The notes under the pieces were generated by a model. It made no database searches. It saw nothing but the letters and a program-made list of their open reading frames with translations, and was not told the origin of the DNA. A program made the translations under genes and the position numbers. A DNA stretch of 51,189 nucleotides from JAVBNW01 sp031551255 (GTDB lineage: Bacteria > Bacillota > Clostridia > Christensenellales > UBA1750), in contig JAVBNW010000037.1 of assembly GCA_031551255.1 (NCBI GenBank), positions 1 to 51,189 of the forward strand, written 5' to 3'. Shown piece by piece: positions 35,134 to 42,420 of this stretch (the first letter of the stretch is position 1; each line of letters opens with the position of its first letter).

Positions 35134-35171
35134 AAAAGGGACGCCTGGCGAAGATGCCAAGCGTCCCTTTT
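35134..35171. terminator. Bidirectional terminator after the acetyltransferase gene
   Basis: AAAAGGGACGC (35134-35144) pairs with GCGTCCCTTTT (35161-35171), giving A and T tails on both strands. On the minus strand it lies 17 bases after the acetyltransferase stop. Confidence 0.75.
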
Positions 35172-35187
35172 GCGTAAAAATCAATGG

Positions 35188-35712
35188 TTATGGCCTCGTC
35201 GTCCACCATACTTCGGCGTCGGTTTTCCGCAGAGCGCGCATCCCGTTCTTTTGGACGACGCGCTGCGATGCGATATTGTCCTTGTCCGTTTCGGCGACGA
35301 CCGCCTGTACATCCGGCTGGTCAAGCGCCCACTCTAGGATGCTTGCCACGGCTTGCGTCATGTATCCCCGGTTTTGGTACGCTCCGTTCAGCCCGTAGCC
35401 CACCTCCACCTCGCCGCGGCCGTTGGGGCCGCCCTTGAACAGGATGCCCCCGATGATCGCGTTATCTTCCTTGTGGATGATTTGCCACGGAAGATACCAA
35501 ATCATGTTTTCGGGGTCGCTTTGGATGGACGCGTGATACGGCTGGTAGAATTCGGGGCTCGATGTCTCATCGCCCTCGTCGGGCTCGCTTCCGCAGGTCA
35601 GGCCCATTTTCTTTTCAAAGGCGGACATTCCCTCGCCCCTGGCCAGGGCGGCGATATCTTCGGCACCAAGCTGGATCAGCCGCAGGGCTTGCGTGGTTCT
35701 TATCGCGTTCAC
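35188..35712 (-). CDS. GNAT family N-acetyltransferase (RimJ/RimL-like)
   Basis: A 174-residue GNAT protein. The acetyl-CoA site appears as GAYQNRGYMTQAVASILEWA (about 113-132), followed by VVAETDKDNIASQRVVQKNG (about 138-157), both typical of RimJ/RimL and small-molecule acetyltransferases. The target could be a protein N-terminus or an amine-containing compound. The start is GTG 35712, about 11 bases after AGGGGGA. It converges on the SPFH gene and is isolated by terminators. Confidence 0.9.
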   Translation of the reverse strand: MNAIRTTQALRLIQLGAEDIAALARGEGMSAFEKKMGLTCGSEPDEGDETSSPEFYQPYHASIQSDPENMIWYLPWQIIHKEDNAIIGGILFKGGPNGRGEVEVGYGLNGAYQNRGYMTQAVASILEWALDQPDVQAVVAETDKDNIASQRVVQKNGMRALRKTDAEVWWTTRP

Positions 35713-36026
35713 TGTATCGTTTCCCCCTAAGCAATATTCGTGCTCATTTCTCTGCGTTTACTGCGTAGGGGCGGGTTGCATTTCGTCTGTAGGATTTGAT
35801 TTGGGAGAGTCATATCCGGAGCAAAAGTTCCCTTCGCGTTTTTTGTATGCGCATAAAGCACCTCCATACAATAAGCATCGCCGAAAACGCAAAGAAATGG
35901 CGACGCATCATGTTACCACGGCGTGCCGGTTTGTGCAATGCAATGAGGCATTACGGAATACCTGGTCTTCGAAAAGTGGTGTATACTGGGAATAATGTGG
36001 ATCGTTATTTTTGGGGGAGGCGGATC
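35713..36026. other. Intergenic region before the broken membrane-protein gene
   Basis: About 310 bases. TATACT at 35984-35989 is a possible -10. On the minus strand a GGAGGTGC site precedes a 14-codon frame (MRIQKTRRELLLRI) near 35860-35815, too short to judge. Nothing else is supported. Confidence 0.35.
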
Positions 36027-36663
36027 GTGAGCGATAAGCGGGAATACCTGTCGCCCATGGAAACATGGGTGGTGAAGGGCATCATCGTCGGGCACAAGCC
36101 CGGCAACTATACGGAGGGACTCCACGGGGTCGTTTATCTTGATGGCAGGATTGAGATCTATTATGGCCAGGGTTACGCAGGGGCATGGAACCCTGTTTTT
36201 TTATGGGACGATTTGTGAACACGCAAACGGAACAAGCATATCGGGCGAGTTTCGGGTTCGTGCTTTCGTCAAGAATTTCATGTGGGCATGCCGGGGATGC
36301 GCAGCGCTATTTGCCGCGTTTGTACTTATTTCTATAATCCGGGGGTATTTCAACATCTTCGGAACGATCTTTCCGATGGCGATGCTTGCCTATTCCTTTT
36401 TATAGTCAGCCAACTTCAAAAACGGGGCAGGCGAGCGAGAGATTTTTTCGCAGGGCAAGGAGGCGTAAGAAAGCGTAGCCGGCAGCTACGCTGACTGGAG
36501 CTCGACGCCGCCATGCGGGAAAAGACCCGCTCGATTGCTCTGCTTTTGGGGTTGGCCGACTATAATACCTCATTTGGGGAAAAAGCAGCATGAAAACAAC
36601 AAGCGAAGTGTCATCCACTTTTTTGAATCCGACCTTTTGGCCTCTCCGGTATCGGATGAATAA
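36027..36663 (+). pseudogene. Membrane protein gene broken by a frameshift and a MITE-like insertion
   Basis: The gene starts at GTG 36027 (GGGGGAGG 6 bases upstream) and reads to WNPVFLWDDL-stop at 36218. A run of seven T (36196-36202) lies at the break: with six T the frame would continue as WNPVFYGTICEHANGTSISG into the downstream frame, which has a membrane helix and ends at TAG 36403-36405. That TAG belongs to an inserted element (36401-36564). Removing 162 bases (36403-36564) rejoins SFL to IPHLGKKQHENN and reads on to TAA at 36661-36663. The restored product would be about 155 residues, a cytoplasmic beta-rich N-terminus with one or two membrane helices, of unknown function. Confidence 0.75.
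36401..36564. mobile_element. MITE-like inverted-repeat element, copy 3
   Basis: Terminal inverted repeats TATAGTCAGCCAAC (36401-36414) and GTTGGCCGACTATA (36551-36564) match at 13 of 14 positions. The inner arms continue as an imperfect hairpin for about 50 bases; for example GGCGAGCG near 36430 faces CGCTCG near 36530. The core, GCGTAGCC-GGC-AGCTACGC then TGACTG (36473-36497), is shared with copy 1. A TA on each side suggests the TA target duplication of IS630/Tc1-mariner-type MITEs. It has no ORF of its own. Confidence 0.75.
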
Positions 36664-36833
36664 AACAAGCTTTTGTGCTATCGCGGGCTCGTAGGGCAGG
36701 CCCTGTTCGTCTGTGCTGTTCACGCGCCTCAAGGCCATATCTTGTCCATCCATAGGGGCATGAAGCCATCACACATATCCGGTAAGATGCATACATAGCT
36801 ATGGATCATCTAAAACCGGGGAGGCGTATTTTT

Positions 36834-37130
36834 TTGCCCCATGTTCACGACTATACGAACAATACCAACATGGCGGACGGCCACACCCATTCGATGAGCG
36901 GCGTAACGTCCCACGAACACAGGGTGGGCAATTCCCATATTCACTATATGCAGGGAACGACCGGCATCGCGGATCATCACAACCACAGGTACCGGCGCAA
37001 CGCGACAGGAACCGCCATCCTACTGCCCAACGGCAGCCATACGCATGGGTATGGGGGCAATACGGAGATCACCCAGTCACACCTACACGGCTACCAGGGA
37101 CAGACCGGCCAGGCGAAACCGGGCTATTAG
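36834..37130 (+). CDS. Histidine-rich YmaF-family protein
   Basis: A 98-residue protein with about seven H-x-H or similar pairs at regular spacing of 12-20 residues (HVH, HTH, HEH, HIH, HHNH, HTH, HLH), as in Bacillus YmaF. The repeats suggest metal binding, but YmaF function is not established. I choose the TTG at 36834, 9 bases after CGGGGAGG; the ATG at 36801 lacks a ribosome-binding site. It follows the broken membrane-protein gene and ends before a bidirectional terminator. Confidence 0.8.
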   Translation: MPHVHDYTNNTNMADGHTHSMSGVTSHEHRVGNSHIHYMQGTTGIADHHNHRYRRNATGTAILLPNGSHTHGYGGNTEITQSHLHGYQGQTGQAKPGY

Positions 37131-37149
37131 GGGCTGGTTCTATAAACAC

Positions 37150-37185
37150 GATGCCGGAAGGCGCTCATACGCGCCCTCCGGCATC
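37150..37185. terminator. Bidirectional terminator between ymaF and the XRE gene
   Basis: GATGCCGGAAGGCGC (37150-37164) pairs with GCGCCCTCCGGCATC (37171-37185) at 14 of 15 positions; a short T-rich tail follows. It lies between convergent genes. Confidence 0.75.
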
Positions 37186-37210
37186 TTTGTGTTGGCTAGG
37201 GATGCTTTTT

Positions 37211-37432
37211 CTATCGGGTGCGGGAATAGAGCCTTGCCTCATCGGTAAGCCCTACGAGATAATCTACGCTCATATCGTAGAAAAGCGCCAGCTTTACAAC
37301 GATATGAAGCGGCACGTCGCGCGTCGCGCGCTCATATTTCGAGTAGAGTGACTGATCGCACTGAAGGCGGCTGGAAACGCAGGCCTGTGCTAGATCGCGA
37401 TCCTCGCGCATATCGCAGATTCTTGGCTTCAT
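37211..37432 (-). CDS. Small XRE-family (Cro/cI-type) regulator
   Basis: A 73-residue protein matching the Cro/cI helix-turn-helix: MKPRICDMREDRDLAQ, then SLYSKYERATRDVPLHIVVK and ALFYDMSVDYLVGLTDE, the usual YERG-x-R-x-P and VDYLLG landmarks. The first helices are less typical (QACVSSRLQC), so it may be a decaying copy. No Shine-Dalgarno precedes the ATG at 37432 or the TTG at 37453. A TATACT (37443-37438) sits 5 bases before the ATG, so a leaderless transcript is possible. Confidence 0.7.
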   Translation of the reverse strand: MKPRICDMREDRDLAQACVSSRLQCDQSLYSKYERATRDVPLHIVVKLALFYDMSVDYLVGLTDEARLYSRTR

Positions 37433-37561
37433 CCAAGAAGTATAGCGTGACAAGACCAGTTAGCGCACAGGGTGGCAGATAGGCGACAAAATATATCCCT
37501 GTGGAAAGTTTTGAGAAAATTTTTGTTTATTGTATCCTTCCAGGGGTATTTTTTATTAAGG

Positions 37562-37585
37562 TTACATTGTGTGATGACGATGTAA
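37562..37585. promoter_or_regulatory. Candidate operator upstream of lacI-type gene
   Basis: TTACATTG and CGATGTAA form an inverted repeat (7 of 8 matches) with an 8-base spacer, just upstream of the -35 box. It may be an autoregulatory site. Confidence 0.35.
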
Positions 37586-37600
37586 AGCGGAAAATCGCTC

Positions 37601-37629
37601 TTGAAATCGATCCCAAGCGATGTTATACT
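37601..37629 (+). promoter_or_regulatory. Sigma-A promoter of the lacI-type gene
   Basis: TTGAAA (37601-37606) and TATACT (37624-37629) with an ideal 17-base spacer lie 62 bases before the start. Confidence 0.75.
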
Positions 37630-37690
37630 AGTGTAAATAGCGTGTAATGCGATGGCATGACTGCGTGCCATGAGCGTTAGGAGGGGCTCT

Positions 37691-38722
37691 GTGGCGACGA
37701 TTCTGGATGTGGCGCGGATGGCCGGCGTATCGCGCAGTACGGTTTCGCGGGTGATCAACAATCACCCGGGCATCAGCGAAGATAAGCGCGAGCGCGTGAA
37801 CGCGGCCATACAAAAACTCAGCTACCGCCCCAATTTGCTGGCGCGTTCGCTGGTGAAGCAGGCGACGGGCAACATATTGGTCGTGGCGAAGACTACGTTG
37901 AGCGACCCTTACTATTCCATCCTGGCCGAGGCGCTGATGGATTGCGCCTCTGAAAGGGGCTACAACCCCCTTTTCTACATTAACCAGCAGGACGAAGAAG
38001 TGCCCCTACGCTTTTTAGATTCGCTCTATGGCAAGGTGGACGGCATGGTGTTCCTGGCGGCGTTTCGCCTGCTGGATCGCGAGAGCATTCTATATCTAAA
38101 GCGGCTGAGCGCGCCGATGGTGCTGGTCAACAGCGCGTTTGGCGTGCCGGGCGTTGCTGAGGTTAACGTAGATAACTATGCGGGTTCGTATTTGGCCACG
38201 GAGAAGCTGATCGGCCTTGGCCACAAGCGCATCGGCTACGCCGCGGCCATGGTGGATAACAATTTTGAGATGAAGCTTAGGTTCGAAGCGTATTGTCAGG
38301 CGATGAAGGATCACGGTTTGCCGGTGGATGAAGATCTTATCGTGCATACGGATATACCTTCGTATATAAGCGGATATGAAATCGCTCCCAAAGTGTTGGC
38401 GAACCGACCGACCGCCCTTTTATGCACGAACGATCTGCTTGCCCTGGGCATCTATCGGCGCGCGATCGAGCGCGGCATCTCCATACCGGGCAACCTGTCG
38501 CTGATCGGCTTTGACGATATCCTATCGCAGAGCAACCCGGAGCGCCTGTTTGTGGAGAGGCAACTGAACACCATGCACCAACCGCTCGCCCAGATGGCGG
38601 CATACGCCGTGGAGACGCTGGATCGGATCATCAAGAACGGGGAGGTGTACGGAAACAAGGTATTCCCGGTAACATGGGTGGAGCGCGGCACGGTGGCGGG
38701 CCCGGCGCCTGAATTGCGTTAG
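37691..38722 (+). CDS. LacI-family transcriptional regulator
   Basis: A 343-residue LacI/GalR regulator. The helix-turn-helix and hinge are clear at the N-terminus (ATILDVARMAGVSRSTVSRV, RERVNAAIQKLSYRPNLLAR), followed by a periplasmic-binding-protein-like effector domain (GYNPLFYINQ, LCTNDLLALGIYRRAIERGI, GNLSLIGFDD). The start is GTG 37691, six bases after AGGAGG; the ATG at 37670 is unsupported. It lies at the head of the sugar-import and glycosidase locus and is the likely local regulator responding to a sugar from that pathway. Confidence 0.93.
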   Translation: MATILDVARMAGVSRSTVSRVINNHPGISEDKRERVNAAIQKLSYRPNLLARSLVKQATGNILVVAKTTLSDPYYSILAEALMDCASERGYNPLFYINQQDEEVPLRFLDSLYGKVDGMVFLAAFRLLDRESILYLKRLSAPMVLVNSAFGVPGVAEVNVDNYAGSYLATEKLIGLGHKRIGYAAAMVDNNFEMKLRFEAYCQAMKDHGLPVDEDLIVHTDIPSYISGYEIAPKVLANRPTALLCTNDLLALGIYRRAIERGISIPGNLSLIGFDDILSQSNPERLFVERQLNTMHQPLAQMAAYAVETLDRIIKNGEVYGNKVFPVTWVERGTVAGPAPELR

Positions 38723-38785
38723 ATCCCGTTTGCCATCCCCATTGGGCGCGCGTTCATCAAAGGAAAAGCGGAGGAGGCGGAACCG

Positions 38786-39736
38786 TTGACGACACTTACG
38801 CCCTACACCAAACCGACGGGGTTTAAAAAATTCCGACGCGACGTGGCAAACAACCGCGTGCTGCTGCTGATGATCGCCCCGGCGGTTTGCTACTTTATCT
38901 TGTTTGCGTATATACCCATGCCGGGAATCGTGATCGCCTTTAAAAATTTCACCTATACCGGCGGCGTCTTCGGCTCGCCTTGGGTGGGCTTTGATAACTT
39001 CCGCTTCTTCTTTATTTCGGGCGAGGCCTTTACCGTGACCCGCAACACTATTTTGTATAATTTAGCCTTTATGGCTGTAAACACGGTGCTCCAATGCGCA
39101 GCGGGCATCATGCTGGCGGAGATGATCGGGCGCAAGCTTAAAAAGTTTATGCAATCGGTCATGTTTTTGCCCTACTTCATTTCCTGGGTCGTCCTGGGCG
39201 CGTTTGTGTATAACATATTCAATTACGAGTACGGTGCGCTCAACACCATATTGCGCAGCCTGGGCGCCGAGCCTATGGATGTATACGGAAACCCGGGCGC
39301 GTGGAAATACATTCTGGTATTCCTGCGCGCGTGGAAGGACATCGGCTACGGCACGGTGCTGTACCTGGCGGCGATCATGGGCATCGATCAGGAGATTTAT
39401 GAGGCGGCGGATATCGACGGGGCCAATATCTTCACCAAGGTGCGGGTCATCACCATTCCCTTCCTGATTCCCACCATCATTACGCTGACGCTCTTGAGCA
39501 TCAGCCACGTCTTCAAGGGCGATTTCGGCATGTTCTACAACGTGATCGGCAACAACGGCATGTTGTACGACGCGACGGACGTTATCGATACCTTGGTGGT
39601 GAGAATGCTTCGGCAATCGCAAGAATTCGGCATGTCGGCGGCGGTGGGCGCCTATCAATCGGTGTTTAACCTGCTGCTGATCTTGCTCGTGAATGGTCTA
39701 GTGCGCAAATTCCAACCGGAATACGCATTGTTTTAA
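38786..39736 (+). CDS. Sugar ABC transporter permease, LplB/YtcP-partner type (CUT1)
   Basis: A 316-residue permease with six predicted helices. The EAA loop EAADIDGANIFTKVRVITIP lies near residue 208, the contact site for a shared MsmX-like ATPase. No ATPase gene is in the window, as usual for this class. The start is TTG 38786, eight bases after GGAGGAGG. The second permease follows after 12 bases and the lipoprotein binding protein after that. Related LplB-type systems import oligosaccharides derived from complex glycans. Confidence 0.95.
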   Translation: MTTLTPYTKPTGFKKFRRDVANNRVLLLMIAPAVCYFILFAYIPMPGIVIAFKNFTYTGGVFGSPWVGFDNFRFFFISGEAFTVTRNTILYNLAFMAVNTVLQCAAGIMLAEMIGRKLKKFMQSVMFLPYFISWVVLGAFVYNIFNYEYGALNTILRSLGAEPMDVYGNPGAWKYILVFLRAWKDIGYGTVLYLAAIMGIDQEIYEAADIDGANIFTKVRVITIPFLIPTIITLTLLSISHVFKGDFGMFYNVIGNNGMLYDATDVIDTLVVRMLRQSQEFGMSAAVGAYQSVFNLLLILLVNGLVRKFQPEYALF

Positions 39737-39748
39737 GGGGGCGTCAAT

Positions 39749-40672
39749 ATGTCGAGCGCAAGGCAGGACCTGTTTCGCAAGCAGACCCACATCCGCATGA
39801 CGAGCGACAAGGTCGCCTTCAACATCGTCAGCTATGTGGTGATCACATTTTTCGCGGTGATATGCCTTTTGCCTTTTATCATGATCATAACCGGCTCTTT
39901 CACCGCGGAGGAATCCATCTTCAAGGACGGCTTTCGCATCATTCCCAAGCAGACCTCGCTGGAAGCCTACAAGCTGCTGTTTAAATCTCCGGATTCGCTG
40001 CTCAACGCGTATGTGGTTACGATCGTCATCACCGCCATCGGCACGGGCCTTGGTTTGTTTTTCACCAGCATGACCGCCTATGTGCTGCTTCGCAGGGATT
40101 TCCCCTGGCGCAACCAATTTTCCTTTTTCTTCTTCTTCACTACGCTGTTTTCCGGCGGGCTGGTGCCCTGGTACATTCTGATGATCAAATACCTGCACCT
40201 GAAGGACAACCCGATCGTGCTGATCTTGCCGGGGCTCTTTAGCGTCTTCTACATTCTGATCATGCGCAACTTTATGAAGAGCATACCGGATGCGCTGATC
40301 GAGTCGGCCAAAATTGACGGGGCGGGGGATTTTCTGATGTACCGCCGCATCATCCTGCCGCTGTCGGTTCCGTCGTTGGCGACCATCGGGCTGTTTATCG
40401 CGCTGAACTACTGGAACGAGTGGTACAACACCATGCTCTTCATCGACAGCAGGCAGTACTTTACGCTGCAATATTATCTCTACAGCGTGCTAAACTCCAT
40501 GCAGTTCGCGGCCCAGGCCGCGGAAAAGGCCAACATACCGCTGCCGCAAATGCCTACCCAATCCTACAAGTTGGTGATGACGGTTGCGGCTACCGGCCCG
40601 ATCATCTTTGCGTATCCGTTTGTACAGCGCTACTTTATTCAGGGCATCACCATCGGCGCCGTCAAGGGCTGA
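39749..40672 (+). CDS. Sugar ABC transporter permease, YtcP/LplC type (CUT1)
   Basis: A 307-residue permease with six helices and the EAA-type loop ESAKIDGAGDFLMYRRIILP near residue 188. It pairs with the preceding permease to form the membrane channel. ATG 39749 follows a GGGGGCG site, and the solute-binding lipoprotein gene begins 37 bases later. Confidence 0.95.
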   Translation: MSSARQDLFRKQTHIRMTSDKVAFNIVSYVVITFFAVICLLPFIMIITGSFTAEESIFKDGFRIIPKQTSLEAYKLLFKSPDSLLNAYVVTIVITAIGTGLGLFFTSMTAYVLLRRDFPWRNQFSFFFFFTTLFSGGLVPWYILMIKYLHLKDNPIVLILPGLFSVFYILIMRNFMKSIPDALIESAKIDGAGDFLMYRRIILPLSVPSLATIGLFIALNYWNEWYNTMLFIDSRQYFTLQYYLYSVLNSMQFAAQAAEKANIPLPQMPTQSYKLVMTVAATGPIIFAYPFVQRYFIQGITIGAVKG

Positions 40673-40709
40673 TGGAGATCATAAAAACGACGTAAAAGGA
40701 GGATCCAAC

Positions 40710-42305
40710 GTGAAACATGTTGCCAAGTTGACCGCCCTGTTGATTGCACTTGTGTTGCTTCTGGCCGCGTGCGGCGGAGGCGGGACGACCGCCTCTCCCG
40801 ACAAGACCGACGCCGCGGCGACCACGGCTTCCGCCCCGGCAAAGACTGATGCGCCTGTTGCTACGCAAGATGCCGCGCCCAGCGAACCCGACGTATCGCA
40901 GGCGGTGAAGCTGACGGTGTATCTGCTCGGCGACGGCACGAAAGACGACGAGGAGGTCTTTGCCGAGCTCAACAAGCGCACAGCCGAGCTGATCAACGCA
41001 ACCTTCGAGCGCAAGCTGATCACTTGGGCGGACTTCAACACGAAATATCCGTTGGTGTTCGCATCGGGCGAGGAGTTCGACCTGATCTTCACCTCCAACT
41101 GGAGCTTCTACACGCAGCAAGCCGTCAAAGGCGGCTTTCTGGAACTGACGGACGAACTTTTGAGCACCTATGCGCCCAACATCGCCGAAGGGCTGCCCGA
41201 CGCGGCCTGGAAGCAGGCGCGCATCGGCGGCAAAATCTACATGGTGCCCAACACGCAAAAGGAGTACAACCACCTGGGCATCCTGATCCGCGGCGATTTG
41301 CGCAAGAAGCACAATGTACCCGAGATTACATCCCTGGAGATCCTCGAGCAGTACATGGACGCGGTGGCGCAGAATGAAACCGGCATTCTGCCCATGGACG
41401 GCGGCTCGGAATTCGATAAGTGGGTCAACTCCGCGCTGTGGTTCACCCAACCCAACGGCTATGCCGGCGCCACCGTGCCGGGCTACTACTACAAGCTTAC
41501 CGAGAAGGACGGCAAGTTGATCAAGTGGTCGGACATTCCCGAATACGCGGCTTACCTTGACCGCATGGCCGACTACAACAAACGCGGTTTCTGGAGCAAG
41601 AACGCGCTGAACCAGCAAAACCGACTGGACGACAACTTTAAAAACGGCACGTCCGCCATGGCGCTGCACAACATCGGCACCATGATCGCGGCCTGGCGCG
41701 AAACGAACAAGAACCATCCGGAATGGGAGGCCGAAGTTTACGATTCGATGTTCGGCCAGTATCCCACCATCCGCACTACCTACCTTGGCAACGGCATGGC
41801 GGTGCACGCGCAGAGCAAAAACCCCGAGCGCGCGCTGATGTGGCTGGATACGATCCGCTTTGATCAGCAGAGCTACGACCTGATGATGGGCGGCATCGAA
41901 GGCAAGCATTGGATCGACGCGGGCGCCGGCCTGTCCTCTCCCGGTCCGAACAGCGGAGACTATGGCGGCTTCTCTAACTGGGGCTTTACCACCGAGCAGT
42001 TCAAGCGCGAGTCCACCGAGCAATGGCCGGGCTATGACGAGCTGATCAAGGGATACGACAGCCGCATGGTGGATTGCCCGCCCTTCTACTTCCTGTTTGA
42101 CGATTCACAGGTGAAGACCGAGACCGCCGCGATGACCAACCTGACTCTTAAGTACAGCAAGACCCTGGATTTCGGCTTTGCGCCCGACTGGCATAAGACC
42201 ATGGAAGAGGTCGACAAGCAGTACGATGCGGCCGGCCGCGACAAGGTCAAGGAGCAGTACGAGCAACAGATGACGGAGTTCCTGGCATCCTACAACGCAC
42301 AGTAG
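40710..42305 (+). CDS. Extracellular solute-binding lipoprotein with DUF3502 tail
   Basis: A 531-residue secreted lipoprotein. The signal peptide ends in the lipobox LLAACG, followed by a Thr/Ala/Pro linker to about residue 60. The body is a large extracellular sugar-binding protein, and the end (FLFDDSQVKTETAAMTNLTL, then GRDKVKEQYEQQ) matches DUF3502, typical of LplA/LipO-type binding proteins that work with the two upstream permeases. The start is GTG 40710 with AAAGGAGG 7 bases upstream. It captures the oligosaccharide at the cell surface. A GC-rich hairpin follows the stop. Confidence 0.94.
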   Translation: MKHVAKLTALLIALVLLLAACGGGGTTASPDKTDAAATTASAPAKTDAPVATQDAAPSEPDVSQAVKLTVYLLGDGTKDDEEVFAELNKRTAELINATFERKLITWADFNTKYPLVFASGEEFDLIFTSNWSFYTQQAVKGGFLELTDELLSTYAPNIAEGLPDAAWKQARIGGKIYMVPNTQKEYNHLGILIRGDLRKKHNVPEITSLEILEQYMDAVAQNETGILPMDGGSEFDKWVNSALWFTQPNGYAGATVPGYYYKLTEKDGKLIKWSDIPEYAAYLDRMADYNKRGFWSKNALNQQNRLDDNFKNGTSAMALHNIGTMIAAWRETNKNHPEWEAEVYDSMFGQYPTIRTTYLGNGMAVHAQSKNPERALMWLDTIRFDQQSYDLMMGGIEGKHWIDAGAGLSSPGPNSGDYGGFSNWGFTTEQFKRESTEQWPGYDELIKGYDSRMVDCPPFYFLFDDSQVKTETAAMTNLTLKYSKTLDFGFAPDWHKTMEEVDKQYDAAGRDKVKEQYEQQMTEFLASYNAQ

Positions 42306-42339
42306 GAAGGAAAAACTATGTTCGCATAAAAGAAATGCA

Positions 42340-42379
42340 GGGCGGCCGGAATGCCCCGGAGGGGGTGGTTCGGCCGCCC
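42340..42379 (+). terminator. Intercistronic hairpin after the binding-protein gene
   Basis: GGGCGGCCG (42340-42348) pairs perfectly with CGGCCGCCC (42371-42379). It has no T-run. Such hairpins often raise binding-protein mRNA relative to downstream genes. Confidence 0.55.
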
Positions 42380-42420
42380 GCCGCGATTTGTTTGACATAT
42401 AGAAAGCGAGGAGCGAACGG

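Noticed and set aside
36406..36753. 115-codon minus-strand frame over the MITE-like element
   Set aside because: It is antisense to the 3' remnant of the broken membrane gene and reads through the inverted-repeat element; no ribosome-binding site.
42319..42330. Four-codon mini-ORF (ATG TTC GCA TAA) after the binding-protein gene
   Set aside because: It is too short to judge and its purine-rich upstream sequence is probably chance.
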